From contig NZ_CH724159.1 in assembly GCF_000153045.1 (NCBI RefSeq), positions 1,537,513 through 1,601,512 on the forward strand: 64,000 nucleotides of DNA, given 5' to 3'. The notes beneath the pieces are model-generated. The model ran no database searches. It saw only the letters and a program-made list of their open reading frames with translations, and was not told the DNA's origin. The stretch comes from Synechococcus sp. WH 5701 (GTDB lineage: Bacteria; Cyanobacteriota; Cyanobacteriia; PCC-6307; Cyanobiaceae). Position numbers and translations under genes: made by a program. This document shows positions 36,579 through 45,884 of the stretch, in pieces; the stretch's first letter is position 1; each line of letters opens with the position of its first letter.

Positions 36579-37390
36579 CATCCCATCAGCCGATAGGCCC
36601 GGGTGGTGATCAGGTAGGGGTGGAAGACCTCCAGAAACCGGCTCTGCAGGGTGCGGAAAAACCGCTCCACCAGAGCCGGATCATCGAAGTGGAACGGATA
36701 TTCCCCGTTGAAGCCCTGGAAGAAATACCAGTTGAGCAGGGCTATGGCCCCGGGATTCATGCGGGTGGAGAACAGCTTCAACTGCCCAGCTGGATCACTC
36801 AGATGCTCCAGCACATCCAGGCAAACCACCGTGTCGAACTGCTGGGGCAGGCCTCGATCGCCAAGATCGCGGCATACCTTCAGCCGATCGCTGAGCCCGA
36901 AGCGTGCGGCACGCTCCGCCACAAATGCGCGGTTGTGGGGGTTGAGGTCCACGAACCAGACCCGCTCCACCTCCGCCAGAGCCGCGGCCGCCAGGGCATG
37001 GGTGCCAATGCCACCACCGAAATCCAGCACCGTTCCGCGGGCGTAGCGGGCCTGCAGACGCAGGGTGTCGCCGATGTAGTCCGCACTGCCCAGGTGCCAG
37101 GCAGCCAACTCCAGCAGGTGTCCGGTGCCCACGGTCTGCTCATAGAACGCCTCCACCCGCTGAGGGTCGAAGCCCACCGCACCGGGATGCAGGGAGGCCA
37201 ACTCCGCGCAACTTTGCGGCAGGCGCTCCTCGAGTTGCTCGGCGGTAAGGCCCAGATAGGAGGCCAGCTGCTGACGCAAGGCAAAGCCATCGCCAAGAAA
37301 GGCCTCCAGATCAAGACCATCACAGACCGCACCCCTCTCTCCCTCCAGAGTCGCCACTGGGCAGGGCAGGGGGCTTACAGCTTCAGGCAA
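36578..37390 (-). CDS. Class I SAM-dependent methyltransferase
   Basis: The 270-residue enzyme has motif I VLDFGGGIGTHALAAAALA, an acidic strand-2 end VWFVDLNPHNRAF and the post-I block VVCLDVLEHLSDPAGQLKLF, which is the SAM-binding Rossmann fold. About 100 N-terminal residues are helical and may hold the acceptor site. The C-terminus is aromatic-rich (WYFFQGFNGEYPFHFDD). The target is unknown. The listed start is TTG 37390; a GTG at 37357 is possible. It lies 30 bases from the YhhQ-type gene on the same strand. Confidence 0.72.
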   Translation of the reverse strand: MPEAVSPLPCPVATLEGERGAVCDGLDLEAFLGDGFALRQQLASYLGLTAEQLEERLPQSCAELASLHPGAVGFDPQRVEAFYEQTVGTGHLLELAAWHLGSADYIGDTLRLQARYARGTVLDFGGGIGTHALAAAALAEVERVWFVDLNPHNRAFVAERAARFGLSDRLKVCRDLGDRGLPQQFDTVVCLDVLEHLSDPAGQLKLFSTRMNPGAIALLNWYFFQGFNGEYPFHFDDPALVERFFRTLQSRFLEVFHPYLITTRAYRLMG

Positions 37391-37419
37391 ATCGGCTCGT
37401 TGCTGGAACTGAAGCCAGG

Positions 37420-38175
37420 CTACGGGGAGCCCAGATCCTCAAGCTCCGCGCCGGCACCGGGCACCGCCAGCCAACGGCGCAGCCAGGCCACCAGCAGATA
37501 GAACGGCAGGGTGTCCAGCAGGGCTGCCACCAGCTTGAACAGGTAGCCGCTGGCGATGAAGCTCCCCAGCTGGGGCAACACCGCCTCCTCGGCCCTGAGG
37601 GGCAGCACATGGGCGGCATAGTGGCTGATCAGCACCACCGCCGTGGTGTCCACCAGCTGGCTGATCAGGGTGGAGCCGTTGTTGCGCAACCACAGTGCCC
37701 GGCCGGCGGTGAGTCGCTTCCAGAAATGGAACAGCCGCACGTCGGTGAACTGGGCGGCCAGATAGGCCACCATCGAGGCCCCCACCGCCCCGAAAGCCAG
37801 GGTTCGCATCTCGTAGAACAGCGGTAGCCGCTCCCCCGCCGCCGCCAGCGGCAGCCCGGCGCTGCCCCCATGTCCATCCAGCCCCGGCAGAATTCCCCCC
37901 AGCCAGAGAATCAGCACGATCCAGCCGTTGAGCAGCAACCCCACCCACACCAGCTGGCTGGCCTGCCGTTCCCCCCAGATCTCGCTGATCAGGTCGGTGC
38001 AGAGGAAGGTGATCGGGTAGGGCAGGGCCCCCACCGCCACCACGATCGGCCAGCCGCCGATCGAGCCCAGGGTGAGAAAGCGGGTGAGGCCGAGGATGTT
38101 GAGCATGCCCATCGTGCCCAGGAAGAGGCCGGCCAGCACGAGAAAAGCCAGATCACGGCGCTGCTGCAGGGTCAC
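37420..38175 (-). CDS. yhhQ: YhhQ-type queuosine-precursor transporter (VUT family)
   Basis: The 251-residue membrane protein has six or so spans, with the family signature GALPYPITFLCTDLISEIWGER near the N-terminus and LRNNGSTLISQLVDTTAVVLIS in the middle. VUT/YhhQ proteins import preQ0 or preQ1, substrates of the queuosine pathway in which QueA (this window) acts. I choose GTG 38175 (VTLQQRRDLAF), as an earlier ATG at 38292 lies across the divergent truB start. The gap to truB is then 68 bases. Confidence 0.78.
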   Translation of the reverse strand: MTLQQRRDLAFLVLAGLFLGTMGMLNILGLTRFLTLGSIGGWPIVVAVGALPYPITFLCTDLISEIWGERQASQLVWVGLLLNGWIVLILWLGGILPGLDGHGGSAGLPLAAAGERLPLFYEMRTLAFGAVGASMVAYLAAQFTDVRLFHFWKRLTAGRALWLRNNGSTLISQLVDTTAVVLISHYAAHVLPLRAEEAVLPQLGSFIASGYLFKLVAALLDTLPFYLLVAWLRRWLAVPGAGAELEDLGSP

Positions 38176-38243
38176 GGGCGAAAGAGGGAACGGGCGCTCC
38201 TCCCAGCCTGCAGGCCCGGGCCCCGGATGCAACAGTGCCTGCC

Positions 38244-39167
38244 ATGACCACATCCGGCTGCCGCCCCAGCACCCAACAACAGCCCCAGGCACCCTGCGGG
38301 TTCCTGATTCTGGACAAACCGGCCGGCCTCACCTCCCATGGCTGTGTGGCGCGGGTGCGCCGCCGTTATGGCCTCAAGCGCGTCGGCCATGGCGGCACCC
38401 TCGATCCGGCCGTAACCGGTGTGCTGCCCCTGGCGCTGGGGCCTGCCACCCGCCTTCTGCCCTACCTCGATGGGGCCAAGGCCTACCGGGGGGTGATCCA
38501 GCTGGGCCTGTCAACCGACAGCGACGACCTCAGCGGCACTGTTCTGGAGAACCGGCCGCTGCCGTCACTCAGCCGGCAGGACCTGGAGGCGGCCCTGGCC
38601 CCCTTCCGCGGGCCGATTCTGCAACGGCCTCCCCAGGTGTCTGCGGTGCACGTTCAGGGGGAGCGGGCCTACGCCAGAGCCCGCCGCGGAGAGCACTCGG
38701 ACCTGCAGGAGCGAGCCGTCACGGTCGAGCGGCTGAAACTGCTGGGCTGGGAGCCCAGCTCGGGGCGACTGGAGCTGGAAGTGCGCTGCAGCGCCGGCAC
38801 CTACATCCGCTCCCTGGCCAGGGATCTGGGTGAGGCCCTCGGCTGCGGTGGGGCCCTCGCCGAGCTGCGCCGCACCGAAGCCCTGGGCTTCACGCTCAGC
38901 GCTGCCGTGGGCCTCGAGGAGCTTGAGGCAGAGCCGCCGCCGCCGCCCCTTGCTCCCCTCCGTGCTCTGGGCCACTACCCCGCCTTCACCCTGGAGCCTG
39001 GCGATCTGGTGAGCTGGCGCTGCGGCCGGCGCCTGGCCGGCCCCGCCCACCTGAGCGAACACCAGGTGGTGGTGGTGCTGGATCCGGATGGCAACCTGGC
39101 AGGGATGGCCAGGGCCGGCCCAGACGGCTGGCTCCAGCCCAAGCTGGTGCTGGAGGCCATGGGCTGA
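38244..39167 (+). CDS. truB: tRNA pseudouridine-55 synthase
   Basis: TruB isomerises U55 in the T loop of tRNAs. The 307-residue protein shows [17 protein letters not shown], the catalytic Asp motif [20 protein letters not shown], and [20 protein letters not shown]-like C-terminal domain follows. ATG 38244 is preferred to GTG 38235, three codons upstream. The gene is divergent from the YhhQ-type gene and followed by yebC after 70 bases. Confidence 0.95.
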   Translation: MTTSGCRPSTQQQPQAPCGFLILDKPAGLTSHGCVARVRRRYGLKRVGHGGTLDPAVTGVLPLALGPATRLLPYLDGAKAYRGVIQLGLSTDSDDLSGTVLENRPLPSLSRQDLEAALAPFRGPILQRPPQVSAVHVQGERAYARARRGEHSDLQERAVTVERLKLLGWEPSSGRLELEVRCSAGTYIRSLARDLGEALGCGGALAELRRTEALGFTLSAAVGLEELEAEPPPPPLAPLRALGHYPAFTLEPGDLVSWRCGRRLAGPAHLSEHQVVVVLDPDGNLAGMARAGPDGWLQPKLVLEAMG

Positions 39168-39237
39168 TCCCCTCAGGGCTGCCCCTGCTGCAACGTGGCT
39201 CCCGGCCACGTCCCCACTCTTCATCGATCGATCCGCC

Positions 39238-40011
39238 ATGGCCGGCCACAGCAAGTGGGCCCAGATCAAACGCCAGAAGGCCGTGGTCGACGCCCGGCGC
39301 GGAGTGGTCTTCACCCGACTGGGGCGGGAGATCACGGTGGCGGCCCGCCATGGGGCTGATCCCGCCGGGAACTTCCAGCTACGCACCGCCATCGACAAGG
39401 CCAAGGCCGCCGGCATGCCCAGCGCCAACATCGAGCGGGCCGTCGCCAAGGGCTCAGGCCAGGGCGGCGGCGAGGCCGATCAGTTCGAGGCGGTCCGCTA
39501 CGAGGGCTATGGCCCCGGCGGGGTCGCAGTGCTGGTGGAGTGCTTCACCGACAACCGCAACCGCACCGCCGCCGACCTGCGCCTGGCCTTCAGCAAGCAG
39601 GGGGGGAACCTGGGGGAGAGTGGCTGCGTGGGGTACCTGTTCGAGCAGCAGGGGGTCGTGCGGCTGGAGTCGCCGGTGCCCAGCGAAGAGGACCTGCTCG
39701 AGAGCCTGCTGAGCCTGGAGGATCAGGGCGGTCCGCCGGTGCTGGGCTACAGCCTGGAGGGGGAGAACGCCGAGGTGTTCTGCGGCTACACCGACCTGGA
39801 GACCCTCCAGCACCACTTGCGGCAGCTGGGCTGGCCCGTGCTCGACTGGGAGTTGCGCTGGGTGTCCTCCGCCCCCTGCCGGCTGGAATGCGACGACCAG
39901 CTGCGTCGCTGCCTGCGCATGCTCGACGCTCTGGAGGATCTCGATGACGTGCGCAGCCTCACCTCCAACCTGGAGGCCGACGCCGACCTGCTTGATGCCG
40001 TGATGGGCTGA
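39238..40011 (+). CDS. yebC: YebC/PmpR family DNA-binding regulator or translation factor
   Basis: The 257-residue protein begins [20 protein letters not shown], the almost invariant YebC start, and continues with [21 protein letters not shown] and [19 protein letters not shown]. Family members bind DNA in some bacteria and aid translation of proline-rich stretches in others; sequence alone does not choose. I start at ATG 39238, though the frame is open 50 codons upstream into truB. It converges with nagB across five bases. Confidence 0.93.
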   Translation: MAGHSKWAQIKRQKAVVDARRGVVFTRLGREITVAARHGADPAGNFQLRTAIDKAKAAGMPSANIERAVAKGSGQGGGEADQFEAVRYEGYGPGGVAVLVECFTDNRNRTAADLRLAFSKQGGNLGESGCVGYLFEQQGVVRLESPVPSEEDLLESLLSLEDQGGPPVLGYSLEGENAEVFCGYTDLETLQHHLRQLGWPVLDWELRWVSSAPCRLECDDQLRRCLRMLDALEDLDDVRSLTSNLEADADLLDAVMG

Positions 40012-40016
40012 GCCCC

Positions 40017-40790
40017 TCAGCCCTCCAGGGCGGCGCGATCGACGATCAGGCGCAGTCCCGGATGGCCCTGCAGCCAGCTGGCCGGCAACGACGGCCCGGG
40101 GGGCTCCCTCAGCAGCCGCGCCAGGATGCCCGCCTTGGCCGCGCCGCTCACCACCAGAAGGATGCGCTCGGCCCCCAGGATCTGCTCCAGGCCAAGGGTG
40201 ATCGCCCCGGCTGGCACCCGGGCCGGATCCCCCCCGAAGGCCGCCGCGTTCTGACGGCGGGTGGCGGCGCTGAGGCTGAGGCTGCGGCTGGGAGCGTGGG
40301 GACCGCAGGGAGGCTCATTGAAGCCCACGTGGCCGTTGCTGCCCAGCCCCAGCAGCTGCAGCCCGATACCTCCCGCTGCCCCAACGGCTTCGGCATAGCG
40401 GCGGGCCTCGGCGACGGGATCCGCGGCCAGGCCATCGGGGAGCTGCACCCGTGCCGGCTCCAGCCCGAGCGGTCCCACCAGCTGGCGATCCATCTCCGCC
40501 GCGAAGGAGCCGCAATCCGTCGGCCCCAGTCCCACATATTCATCAAGGTTGAAGCTGCACCAGCGCTGACGCACCGCATGGAGCTGATCAGGCGGCAGGG
40601 CCAGCAGCCTCGCCACCAGGGCGGCGTAGACGGGCTCCATGGTGCGGCCGGTGGCCAGACCCAGGGGTCGCATCAATCCACCGCTGAGCTCCTGGTGCAG
40701 GAGTTCAGCAACGCGCCCGGCCAGGGCAGACGGCTGCTCGAAACACTCGAAGCGGCCGGCCAACCAGTAGGGAGAAGCAGGCGTTGGCAC
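40017..40790 (-). CDS. nagB: Glucosamine-6-phosphate deaminase
   Basis: NagB converts glucosamine-6-phosphate to fructose-6-phosphate and ammonia. The 257-residue sequence has GLATGRTMEPVYAAL, the catalytic FNLDEYVGLG loop and the LLGLGSNGHVGFNEPP active-site segment, which separate NagB from the related 6-phosphogluconolactonases. It starts at ATG 40790, 54 bases after the SpoIID gene stop on the same strand, so the two may be co-expressed. Confidence 0.88.
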   Translation of the reverse strand: MPTPASPYWLAGRFECFEQPSALAGRVAELLHQELSGGLMRPLGLATGRTMEPVYAALVARLLALPPDQLHAVRQRWCSFNLDEYVGLGPTDCGSFAAEMDRQLVGPLGLEPARVQLPDGLAADPVAEARRYAEAVGAAGGIGLQLLGLGSNGHVGFNEPPCGPHAPSRSLSLSAATRRQNAAAFGGDPARVPAGAITLGLEQILGAERILLVVSGAAKAGILARLLREPPGPSLPASWLQGHPGLRLIVDRAALEG

Positions 40791-40844
40791 CGGAGGCAGG
40801 CGTGGTGATCAGCCGCTCCGCCGCTGCAGCCGCAGGACCGGTGC

Positions 40845-42233
40845 TCAGGAGCCTCGCCCAGCGACGGCTCCCGACGCCAGGGGGCCAGATCCGGCCCGTA
40901 GCGGTTGCACCTCAACTCCGCGGTAGTAGTGCTGCAGGATCTGCTCGAATCGGCGGCCCTGCTGGGCAAGCGCATAGGCGCCCCACTGGCTCATGCCCAC
41001 CCCGTGGCCGAAGCCGCGGCCCACGGCGATGATCACCGGCGAAGGCGGAGCCAGGGGCCGAGGAGGGGGCGGGGCCAGCAGCGAACCCATTCCCACTGGC
41101 AGCGGGGTGCCGCCGGCCAGGGCCCGCGGGGTGAAGGTGAAGGGGGCCGCCTCAAAGCGCACCAGGGTGCTGCGCAACCCCAGGCGGCTGCGCAGCTGGG
41201 CACCCGTGAGCACCAGGGCTCCGGACGGTCCGATCACCCGCGCCTGGCGCACCCGGCCGCTGCCCGTGGTGGAGAGGATGTCGATGCGGCTGGCGCCGCC
41301 GATCTCGGCAAAGGCGCCGGCCAGCAGCTGGGGGGAGAGGGTTTTCTCCCAGCGGGCCACGGGGCTGGAGTCGTCGTAGTCAGGGACGCTCACCAGGTAG
41401 GGCAGCTGGCGCGACCAGAGATCACCGCTGTTCTCGGTGCTGCCGCCGCTGCTGCTGTGGAAGACGGCATTGATCAGGCTGTTGCCATGCATCAGCACCA
41501 GACCCTGGGTGCTGCGCACCGCCTCGCGGGTGGAGGCGGTCTCCGCCTCCAGGCCCTTGTAGGCCTGACTGGTGACCGTGGCGTGCAGATCGAAGGGGGC
41601 CGACGAGGGCTTGCGCTGGCGCAGGGCATAGGTGCGGGCCGCCACGGCCTGGGCTCGCAGAGCCTCCAGAGGCCAGCTGGCGGGCATCTCACTGCCCACC
41701 ACGCTGGGCAGATAGGTTTCCAGAGCAATGACGTTGATGGCCCTCAGCTTCGAAGCTTCAACCCTCACCTGCAGCCGGCCCCTGTAGCGGCGGTTCTCGA
41801 TCTGCAGGCTGGCAAGGCCGCCCGAAACAGGCAGGGGCTCCAGCCAGAGCTCGCTGAGGCTGAGGGCACCAGGACTGCCCTGGGTCACGGCCGAAGGCTG
41901 GGCCTGGATCCGGCCACCGGCCTGGCGCAGGGCGAGGGTGGCTCCGGCAGGCATCCGCAGCAGCTCCCCACCCCTGGCGTCGCGCAGGCGCAGACCACTG
42001 CTGCCCGCCACCCGGATCGCCGGCAGGTCCAGCAGCAGAACCCGCATCTGAGGATTGGTGGCCCGGCTGGCCATCAGGGGCTCGAGCCCGTCGAGGGCCG
42101 CCACGGCCTGGGCCACATCCCCGGCTGCGGCCGGGGCTCCTGCCAGCCCGCCTGCCCCCGCCAGCAGCGCCTGCGGCAGCAGGGCCGAGGCCAGGAGCAT
42201 GGAGCGGAACCGACCGGTCTTGGGAACAGCCAT
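40845..42233 (-). CDS. SpoIID/LytB domain protein, exported
   Basis: The 462-residue protein has a signal peptide ([29 protein letters not shown] region) and a C-terminal SpoIID domain. The domain shows [35 protein letters not shown] and the [10 protein letters not shown] block, ending with [20 protein letters not shown]. In sporulating Firmicutes SpoIID cleaves peptidoglycan glycan strands; cyanobacterial homologues are presumed cell-wall hydrolases or their enhancers (amidase-enhancer LytB type). I start at ATG 42233; an upstream in-frame start at 42341 lies near the divergent rnz start. Confidence 0.85.
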   Translation of the reverse strand: MAVPKTGRFRSMLLASALLPQALLAGAGGLAGAPAAAGDVAQAVAALDGLEPLMASRATNPQMRVLLLDLPAIRVAGSSGLRLRDARGGELLRMPAGATLALRQAGGRIQAQPSAVTQGSPGALSLSELWLEPLPVSGGLASLQIENRRYRGRLQVRVEASKLRAINVIALETYLPSVVGSEMPASWPLEALRAQAVAARTYALRQRKPSSAPFDLHATVTSQAYKGLEAETASTREAVRSTQGLVLMHGNSLINAVFHSSSGGSTENSGDLWSRQLPYLVSVPDYDDSSPVARWEKTLSPQLLAGAFAEIGGASRIDILSTTGSGRVRQARVIGPSGALVLTGAQLRSRLGLRSTLVRFEAAPFTFTPRALAGGTPLPVGMGSLLAPPPPRPLAPPSPVIIAVGRGFGHGVGMSQWGAYALAQQGRRFEQILQHYYRGVEVQPLRAGSGPLASGAVAGRGS

Positions 42234-42346
42234 CAACGGCAGCAGCCATGAAACGTGCGCGCCATTGTGACCAGCACATCCCGGCAACGCCAGAGCCGAC
42301 CTGGACAGAGCCTGACGTGGCAGCATGCGCCAAAGGGTCATCCGGA

Positions 42347-43309
42347 GTGCAAGTCACCTTCCTGGGCACCAGTTCGGGTGTACCCACCCGTTCCCGCAAT
42401 GTCTCAGCGGTGGCTCTGCGCCTTCCCCAGCGGGCCGAGCTCTGGCTGTTCGACTGCGGCGAGGGAACCCAGCACCAGTTCCTGCGCAGTGAGCTGAGGG
42501 TGTCGCAGCTGCGGCGCATCTTCATCACCCACATGCACGGCGACCACGTCTTCGGGTTGCCGGGACTGCTGGCCAGTCTCGGACTGGCCGGAGCCTGCAG
42601 CGGCGTCGATCTCTACGGCCCTGATCCCCTGCGCGACTACCTCGAGGGCGTGCTGCGCACCTCCTCGACCCGGATCGGCTACCCGCTGCGCACCCACAGG
42701 GTGCACAAGGCCGCCCACAGCGGGGCGGTGCTGCTCGACGACGACGACCTGGTGGTGCGCTGCACCCCGCTCACCCACCGCATCCCGGCCTACGCCTACC
42801 GGGTGGAGCAGAAACCCCGGGCCGGCCGCTTCGACATCGAGAAAGCCCGCGAGCTGGGCATCCCGCCGGGGCCGGTCTATGCCGAACTCAAAGCCGGTCG
42901 GGACGTGTGCCTCGACGACGGTCGCATCATCCGGGGAGAGACCCTTTGCGGTCCTGACCGACCAGGTGCGAGCGTGGTGTATTGCACCGACACGGTGTTC
43001 AGTGAAGCGGCGGTGGAGCTGGCCCGCGGCGCCGATCTGCTCATCCACGAATCCACCTTCGCCCACAGCGAGGCGGAGATGGCCTTCCAACGCCAGCACT
43101 CCACCAGCACCATGGCCGCGCAGACGGCAGCGCTGGCGGGGGTGAAGCAACTGGTGCTCACCCACCTCAGTCCGCGCTACGTGGCCGGCAACACCGTCAC
43201 CCCTGACGACCTGGTGAACGAGGCCAGGGCGATCTTCCCGAACACCCTCGTAGCCAAGGACTTTCTCAGCCTCGAAGTGAGCGCCGAAGGCGACGGCAAG
43301 ACCCCATAA
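42347..43309 (+). CDS. rnz: Ribonuclease Z
   Basis: RNase Z cuts tRNA precursors at the 3' end. The 320-residue metallo-beta-lactamase shows [18 protein letters not shown], the zinc motif [18 protein letters not shown], the [12 protein letters not shown] flexible-arm-flanking block, [24 protein letters not shown] and LTHLSPRY. I use GTG 42347, where the family similarity begins; the open frame extends 33 codons further but overlaps the divergent SpoIID region. The tRNA-Val here lacks an encoded CCA end, which suits RNase Z processing. Confidence 0.95.
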   Translation: MQVTFLGTSSGVPTRSRNVSAVALRLPQRAELWLFDCGEGTQHQFLRSELRVSQLRRIFITHMHGDHVFGLPGLLASLGLAGACSGVDLYGPDPLRDYLEGVLRTSSTRIGYPLRTHRVHKAAHSGAVLLDDDDLVVRCTPLTHRIPAYAYRVEQKPRAGRFDIEKARELGIPPGPVYAELKAGRDVCLDDGRIIRGETLCGPDRPGASVVYCTDTVFSEAAVELARGADLLIHESTFAHSEAEMAFQRQHSTSTMAAQTAALAGVKQLVLTHLSPRYVAGNTVTPDDLVNEARAIFPNTLVAKDFLSLEVSAEGDGKTP

Positions 43310-43426
43310 GGGGCCGCATGGCAACGGTGATCGCTGCAACAGTTCTTGATCCCCGGCCGGCGGGCCCTTCCCCCGTGATACAAGGTCTCAGGTGCGGTGC
43401 CAACCGCCTTTTCGCCGGCTCCCTAC

Positions 43427-43948
43427 ATGGCCTCTTTCGTTCCCACTGCCCTTCGGGCGGTTGCCCGGACCCTGCTGGTTCTGCCCCTGGCGCTTCTGCT
43501 CAGTCTTGGCTTCTGCGTGACTGCTGCCCAGGCCGCCCAATGGGACACCGCCACCCTCACGGTGCCCGGTGACCCGGACGGCAACCTGGTCACCTTCAGC
43601 GAAGCAGAGATCAAAGGCGGTCGCAAGCTCTTCAACGACAGCTGCGGCACCTGCCACGCCGGCGGCGTCACCAAGACCAACTACAACGTGGGCCTGGACC
43701 CCGAGACCCTCTCGCTGGCCACCCCGTCGCGCGACTCAGTCGAGGCCCTGGTGGACTTCATCAAGGACCCCACCTCCTACGACGGGGAGTACAGCATCGC
43801 CGACGTTCACCCCAGCATGCGCAGCAGCGATGTATTCGTGAAGATGCGCGACCTCGACGATGACGACCTGCGCCTGATCGCCGGCTACATCCTGGTGGCC
43901 CCGAAAGTGAGCGGCACCCAGTGGGGCGGTGGCAAGGTCTACTTCTGA
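43427..43948 (+). CDS. psbV: Photosystem II cytochrome c-550
   Basis: PsbV is a lumenal extrinsic subunit that stabilises the oxygen-evolving cluster. The 173-residue precursor has a two-part leader ending in AQA near residue 37, the heme-binding CGTCH (73-77), the second axial ligand region IADVHPSM (His128) and the family's VAPKVSGTQWGGGKVYF C-terminus. ATG 43427 is preferred to GTG 43397. A strong terminator follows at 43975, so it is probably a one-gene transcript; petJ and psbV2 are not adjacent. Confidence 0.95.
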   Translation: MASFVPTALRAVARTLLVLPLALLLSLGFCVTAAQAAQWDTATLTVPGDPDGNLVTFSEAEIKGGRKLFNDSCGTCHAGGVTKTNYNVGLDPETLSLATPSRDSVEALVDFIKDPTSYDGEYSIADVHPSMRSSDVFVKMRDLDDDDLRLIAGYILVAPKVSGTQWGGGKVYF

Positions 43949-43974
43949 TCCAACTGGCTGAATCCAGCTCCATG

Positions 43975-44002
43975 CCGTGGTCCTCTGGGCCACGGTTTTT
44001 TT
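43975..44002 (+). terminator. Rho-independent terminator of psbV
   Basis: CCGTGGTCC pairs with GGGCCACGG (43975-43995) around a three-base loop; the stem of nine pairs includes one G-T wobble and is followed by seven T residues. It begins 26 bases after the psbV stop and is the clearest terminator in the window. Confidence 0.88.
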
Positions 44003-44038
44003 GGCGTTCCGAGCCCCACAGGCTGCCGCAGGCCGTGC

Positions 44039-44425
44039 TCAGGCCACCTCGGCCAGATGATCGGGGGGGCTCACGTTGGCGGCATTCATGGTTCCCGGCT
44101 GCTTGCTGTACCACCACTCCTGCAGGGCCGGGGACAGGCGCTGGGGGAAGAGGGTGAGCACGGTGCAAGTGGGCCTGGCGCCGGGCTGGAGCAGCTCCAC
44201 GGCGTAGGACGGACAGCGCCTGGAGGCCAGATCAGCCACGAAGCGCCGACCGATACGGCGCCAGCTGGGTTCCTTGCTGCGCCAGGCCAGACGGCAGCAG
44301 GGCCAGGGCAGCTCGTCGCGGTCGAAGAGACGACAGCAGGGACCCAGCACCCGGAAGCTGTACTGGCCGCCCGGGCTGCAGTGCTCGCTGCCGGGCTCCA
44401 TCAGGGTATCCACCAACGCGGGCAT
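44039..44425 (-). CDS. Cysteine-rich small protein, unknown
   Basis: I do not recognise this 128-residue protein. It has seven cysteines (EHC, GPCC, PWPCC, RRC, PTC) in its first 95 residues, two of them CC pairs, in a basic, Trp- and Arg-rich background with no signal peptide or membrane span. The pattern hints at metal binding or redox chemistry but matches no cluster motif I know. I start at ATG 44425 (MPALVDTLMEPGS), 64 bases downstream of petF on the same strand; the longer open frame to 44551 overlaps petF. Confidence 0.55.
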   Translation of the reverse strand: MPALVDTLMEPGSEHCSPGGQYSFRVLGPCCRLFDRDELPWPCCRLAWRSKEPSWRRIGRRFVADLASRRCPSYAVELLQPGARPTCTVLTLFPQRLSPALQEWWYSKQPGTMNAANVSPPDHLAEVA

Positions 44426-44489
44426 GAAAAAGCCACCCCGAAGGGTGGCAGAGATGGGATCTGGATTCAAGCCAAGCCTGGCCTGAGGC

Positions 44490-44789
44490 TCAATAGAGCT
44501 CTTCTTCGGCGTGGGTCTTGATGGTGCAGTCAGAGGTGGGGTAAGCCACACAGGTCAGCACGAAACCGGCTTCGATCTGGTCGTCGTCGAGGAAGCTCTG
44601 GTCCGACTGGTCGACGGTGCCGGTGGTGAGCTTGCCGGCGCAGGTGGAGCAGGCTCCAGCACGGCAGGAGTAAGGCAGATCGATTCCCTGCTCCTCAGCG
44701 GCATCGAGGATGTACTGATCGTCGGGAACCTCGATGGTCTTGTTGAGTCCCTCGCTCTCGTTGATGAGGGTGACCTTGTAGGAAGCCAT
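44490..44789 (-). CDS. petF: Plant-type [2Fe-2S] ferredoxin
   Basis: The 99-residue electron carrier takes electrons from photosystem I to FNR, thioredoxin reductase and other enzymes. The four cluster cysteines are Cys42, Cys47, Cys50 ([16 protein letters not shown]) and Cys80 ([13 protein letters not shown]). The acidic C-terminus EEELY is characteristic. A perfect 8-base inverted repeat lies 42 bases upstream of the start (44831-44852) and may be regulatory. Confidence 0.96.
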   Translation of the reverse strand: MASYKVTLINESEGLNKTIEVPDDQYILDAAEEQGIDLPYSCRAGACSTCAGKLTTGTVDQSDQSFLDDDQIEAGFVLTCVAYPTSDCTIKTHAEEELY

Positions 44790-44830
44790 GGAATGGATTG
44801 GGGCTCACAGACTCCTGAGTGTTCAGGGCC

Positions 44831-44852
44831 TGTAGGACCGCACCGTCCTACA
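44831..44852. promoter_or_regulatory. Perfect inverted repeat in the petF upstream region
   Basis: TGTAGGAC (44831-44838) and GTCCTACA (44845-44852) form a perfect dyad with a CGCACC spacer. It is 42-63 bases ahead of the petF ATG, where a promoter or leader should lie. No T tract follows on either strand, so an operator or leader hairpin is likelier than a terminator for prmA. Confidence 0.45.
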
Positions 44853-44931
44853 TCGGACCGGGGCGCTGACGGCGATCCTGACGGCGCAGCCCCAGAAGCC
44901 CAATCAAAGGGTGAGCACGCATAAGCGTGAT

Positions 44932-45873
44932 TTATGCGACATCTCCAGGGATCACAGCCCGGCACCACTGGATCTCGAGCAGTCCCCAGACGCCCTGGGA
45001 GGCCACCAGATCAGCGCTCCAGCCCTCAATGGCCAGCAGCCGGCAGAGCTCCTCGGCCTGATCCACCAGCAGGCCGCTGAGCAGGCCAAGGCCGCCTGGT
45101 GCCAGCAAGGTGTGGAACTGCCCGGCCAGCTCGGCGATCACGGGCGCCAGGATGTTGCAGAGCAGAAGATCGGCAGGGCCGTCCTCCCCCAACAGGTCCG
45201 CCAGCTCCTGAGCCGATCCCTGAACCACCTGCAAAGGCCCGCCGGGAACCACGGGATAGCCGTTGAGCTCGCCGTTGCTGCCCGTGGCGCGCACCGCCAG
45301 GGGGTCGGTGTCGGCCGCAGCCACGCAGCGTGCCCCCAGGCGCAGGGCGCCGAGGCCGAGGATGCCGCTGCCGCAGCCCAGATCGGCCACCCGCTGATCG
45401 ATCGGCGCCAGCCGCTCCATCGCCTCGAGGCACAGACGCGTGGTGGGGTGGCTACCGGTGCCGAAGGCGCTGCCAGGGTCGATCCGGATCTGCTCACGGC
45501 CGGCGTGCTCCTCTGGCGGCTCCAGCCAGGCGGGCAGGATCAGCAACCGCTCGCCCACCGGGTCAGGCTGCCAGTGGCGCTTCCAGCTCAGACTCCAGTC
45601 CTCCTCGTCCTGCAGCTGCCAACTCAGGGGCGGCAGGGGGATGGCGAAGGGCTCGGTGAGGCGCTCGAGCTCCCCGGCTAGGCGCTGCCGCTCCGGCTCG
45701 GGCCAGTCGGCTTCCGGCAGCCAGGCCACCAGTTGGTGGGCACTGGGCTGATCGGGACTGAACTGGATGGCCACCCGGCGGATGCCGAGGGAGGGCAGCT
45801 TCCAGAGGAGCGATTCCTCCAGCTCGGGAGGAGCCTCCATCTCCAGACGCCACCAGCGGGGAGCCGGGGACAT
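44932..45873 (-). CDS. prmA: Ribosomal protein L11 methyltransferase
   Basis: PrmA trimethylates ribosomal protein L11. The 313-residue enzyme has an N-terminal substrate-recognition domain and a C-terminal SAM-binding domain with IDPGSAFGTGSHPTTRLCLEAM, VADLGCGSGILGLGALRLG and LLLCNILAPVI (the NPPF-like motif as NILA). It lies 11 bases after the serA stop on the same strand, so the two are probably co-transcribed. Confidence 0.93.
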   Translation of the reverse strand: MSPAPRWWRLEMEAPPELEESLLWKLPSLGIRRVAIQFSPDQPSAHQLVAWLPEADWPEPERQRLAGELERLTEPFAIPLPPLSWQLQDEEDWSLSWKRHWQPDPVGERLLILPAWLEPPEEHAGREQIRIDPGSAFGTGSHPTTRLCLEAMERLAPIDQRVADLGCGSGILGLGALRLGARCVAAADTDPLAVRATGSNGELNGYPVVPGGPLQVVQGSAQELADLLGEDGPADLLLCNILAPVIAELAGQFHTLLAPGGLGLLSGLLVDQAEELCRLLAIEGWSADLVASQGVWGLLEIQWCRAVIPGDVA

Positions 45874-45884
45874 GGCAGCGGCGC

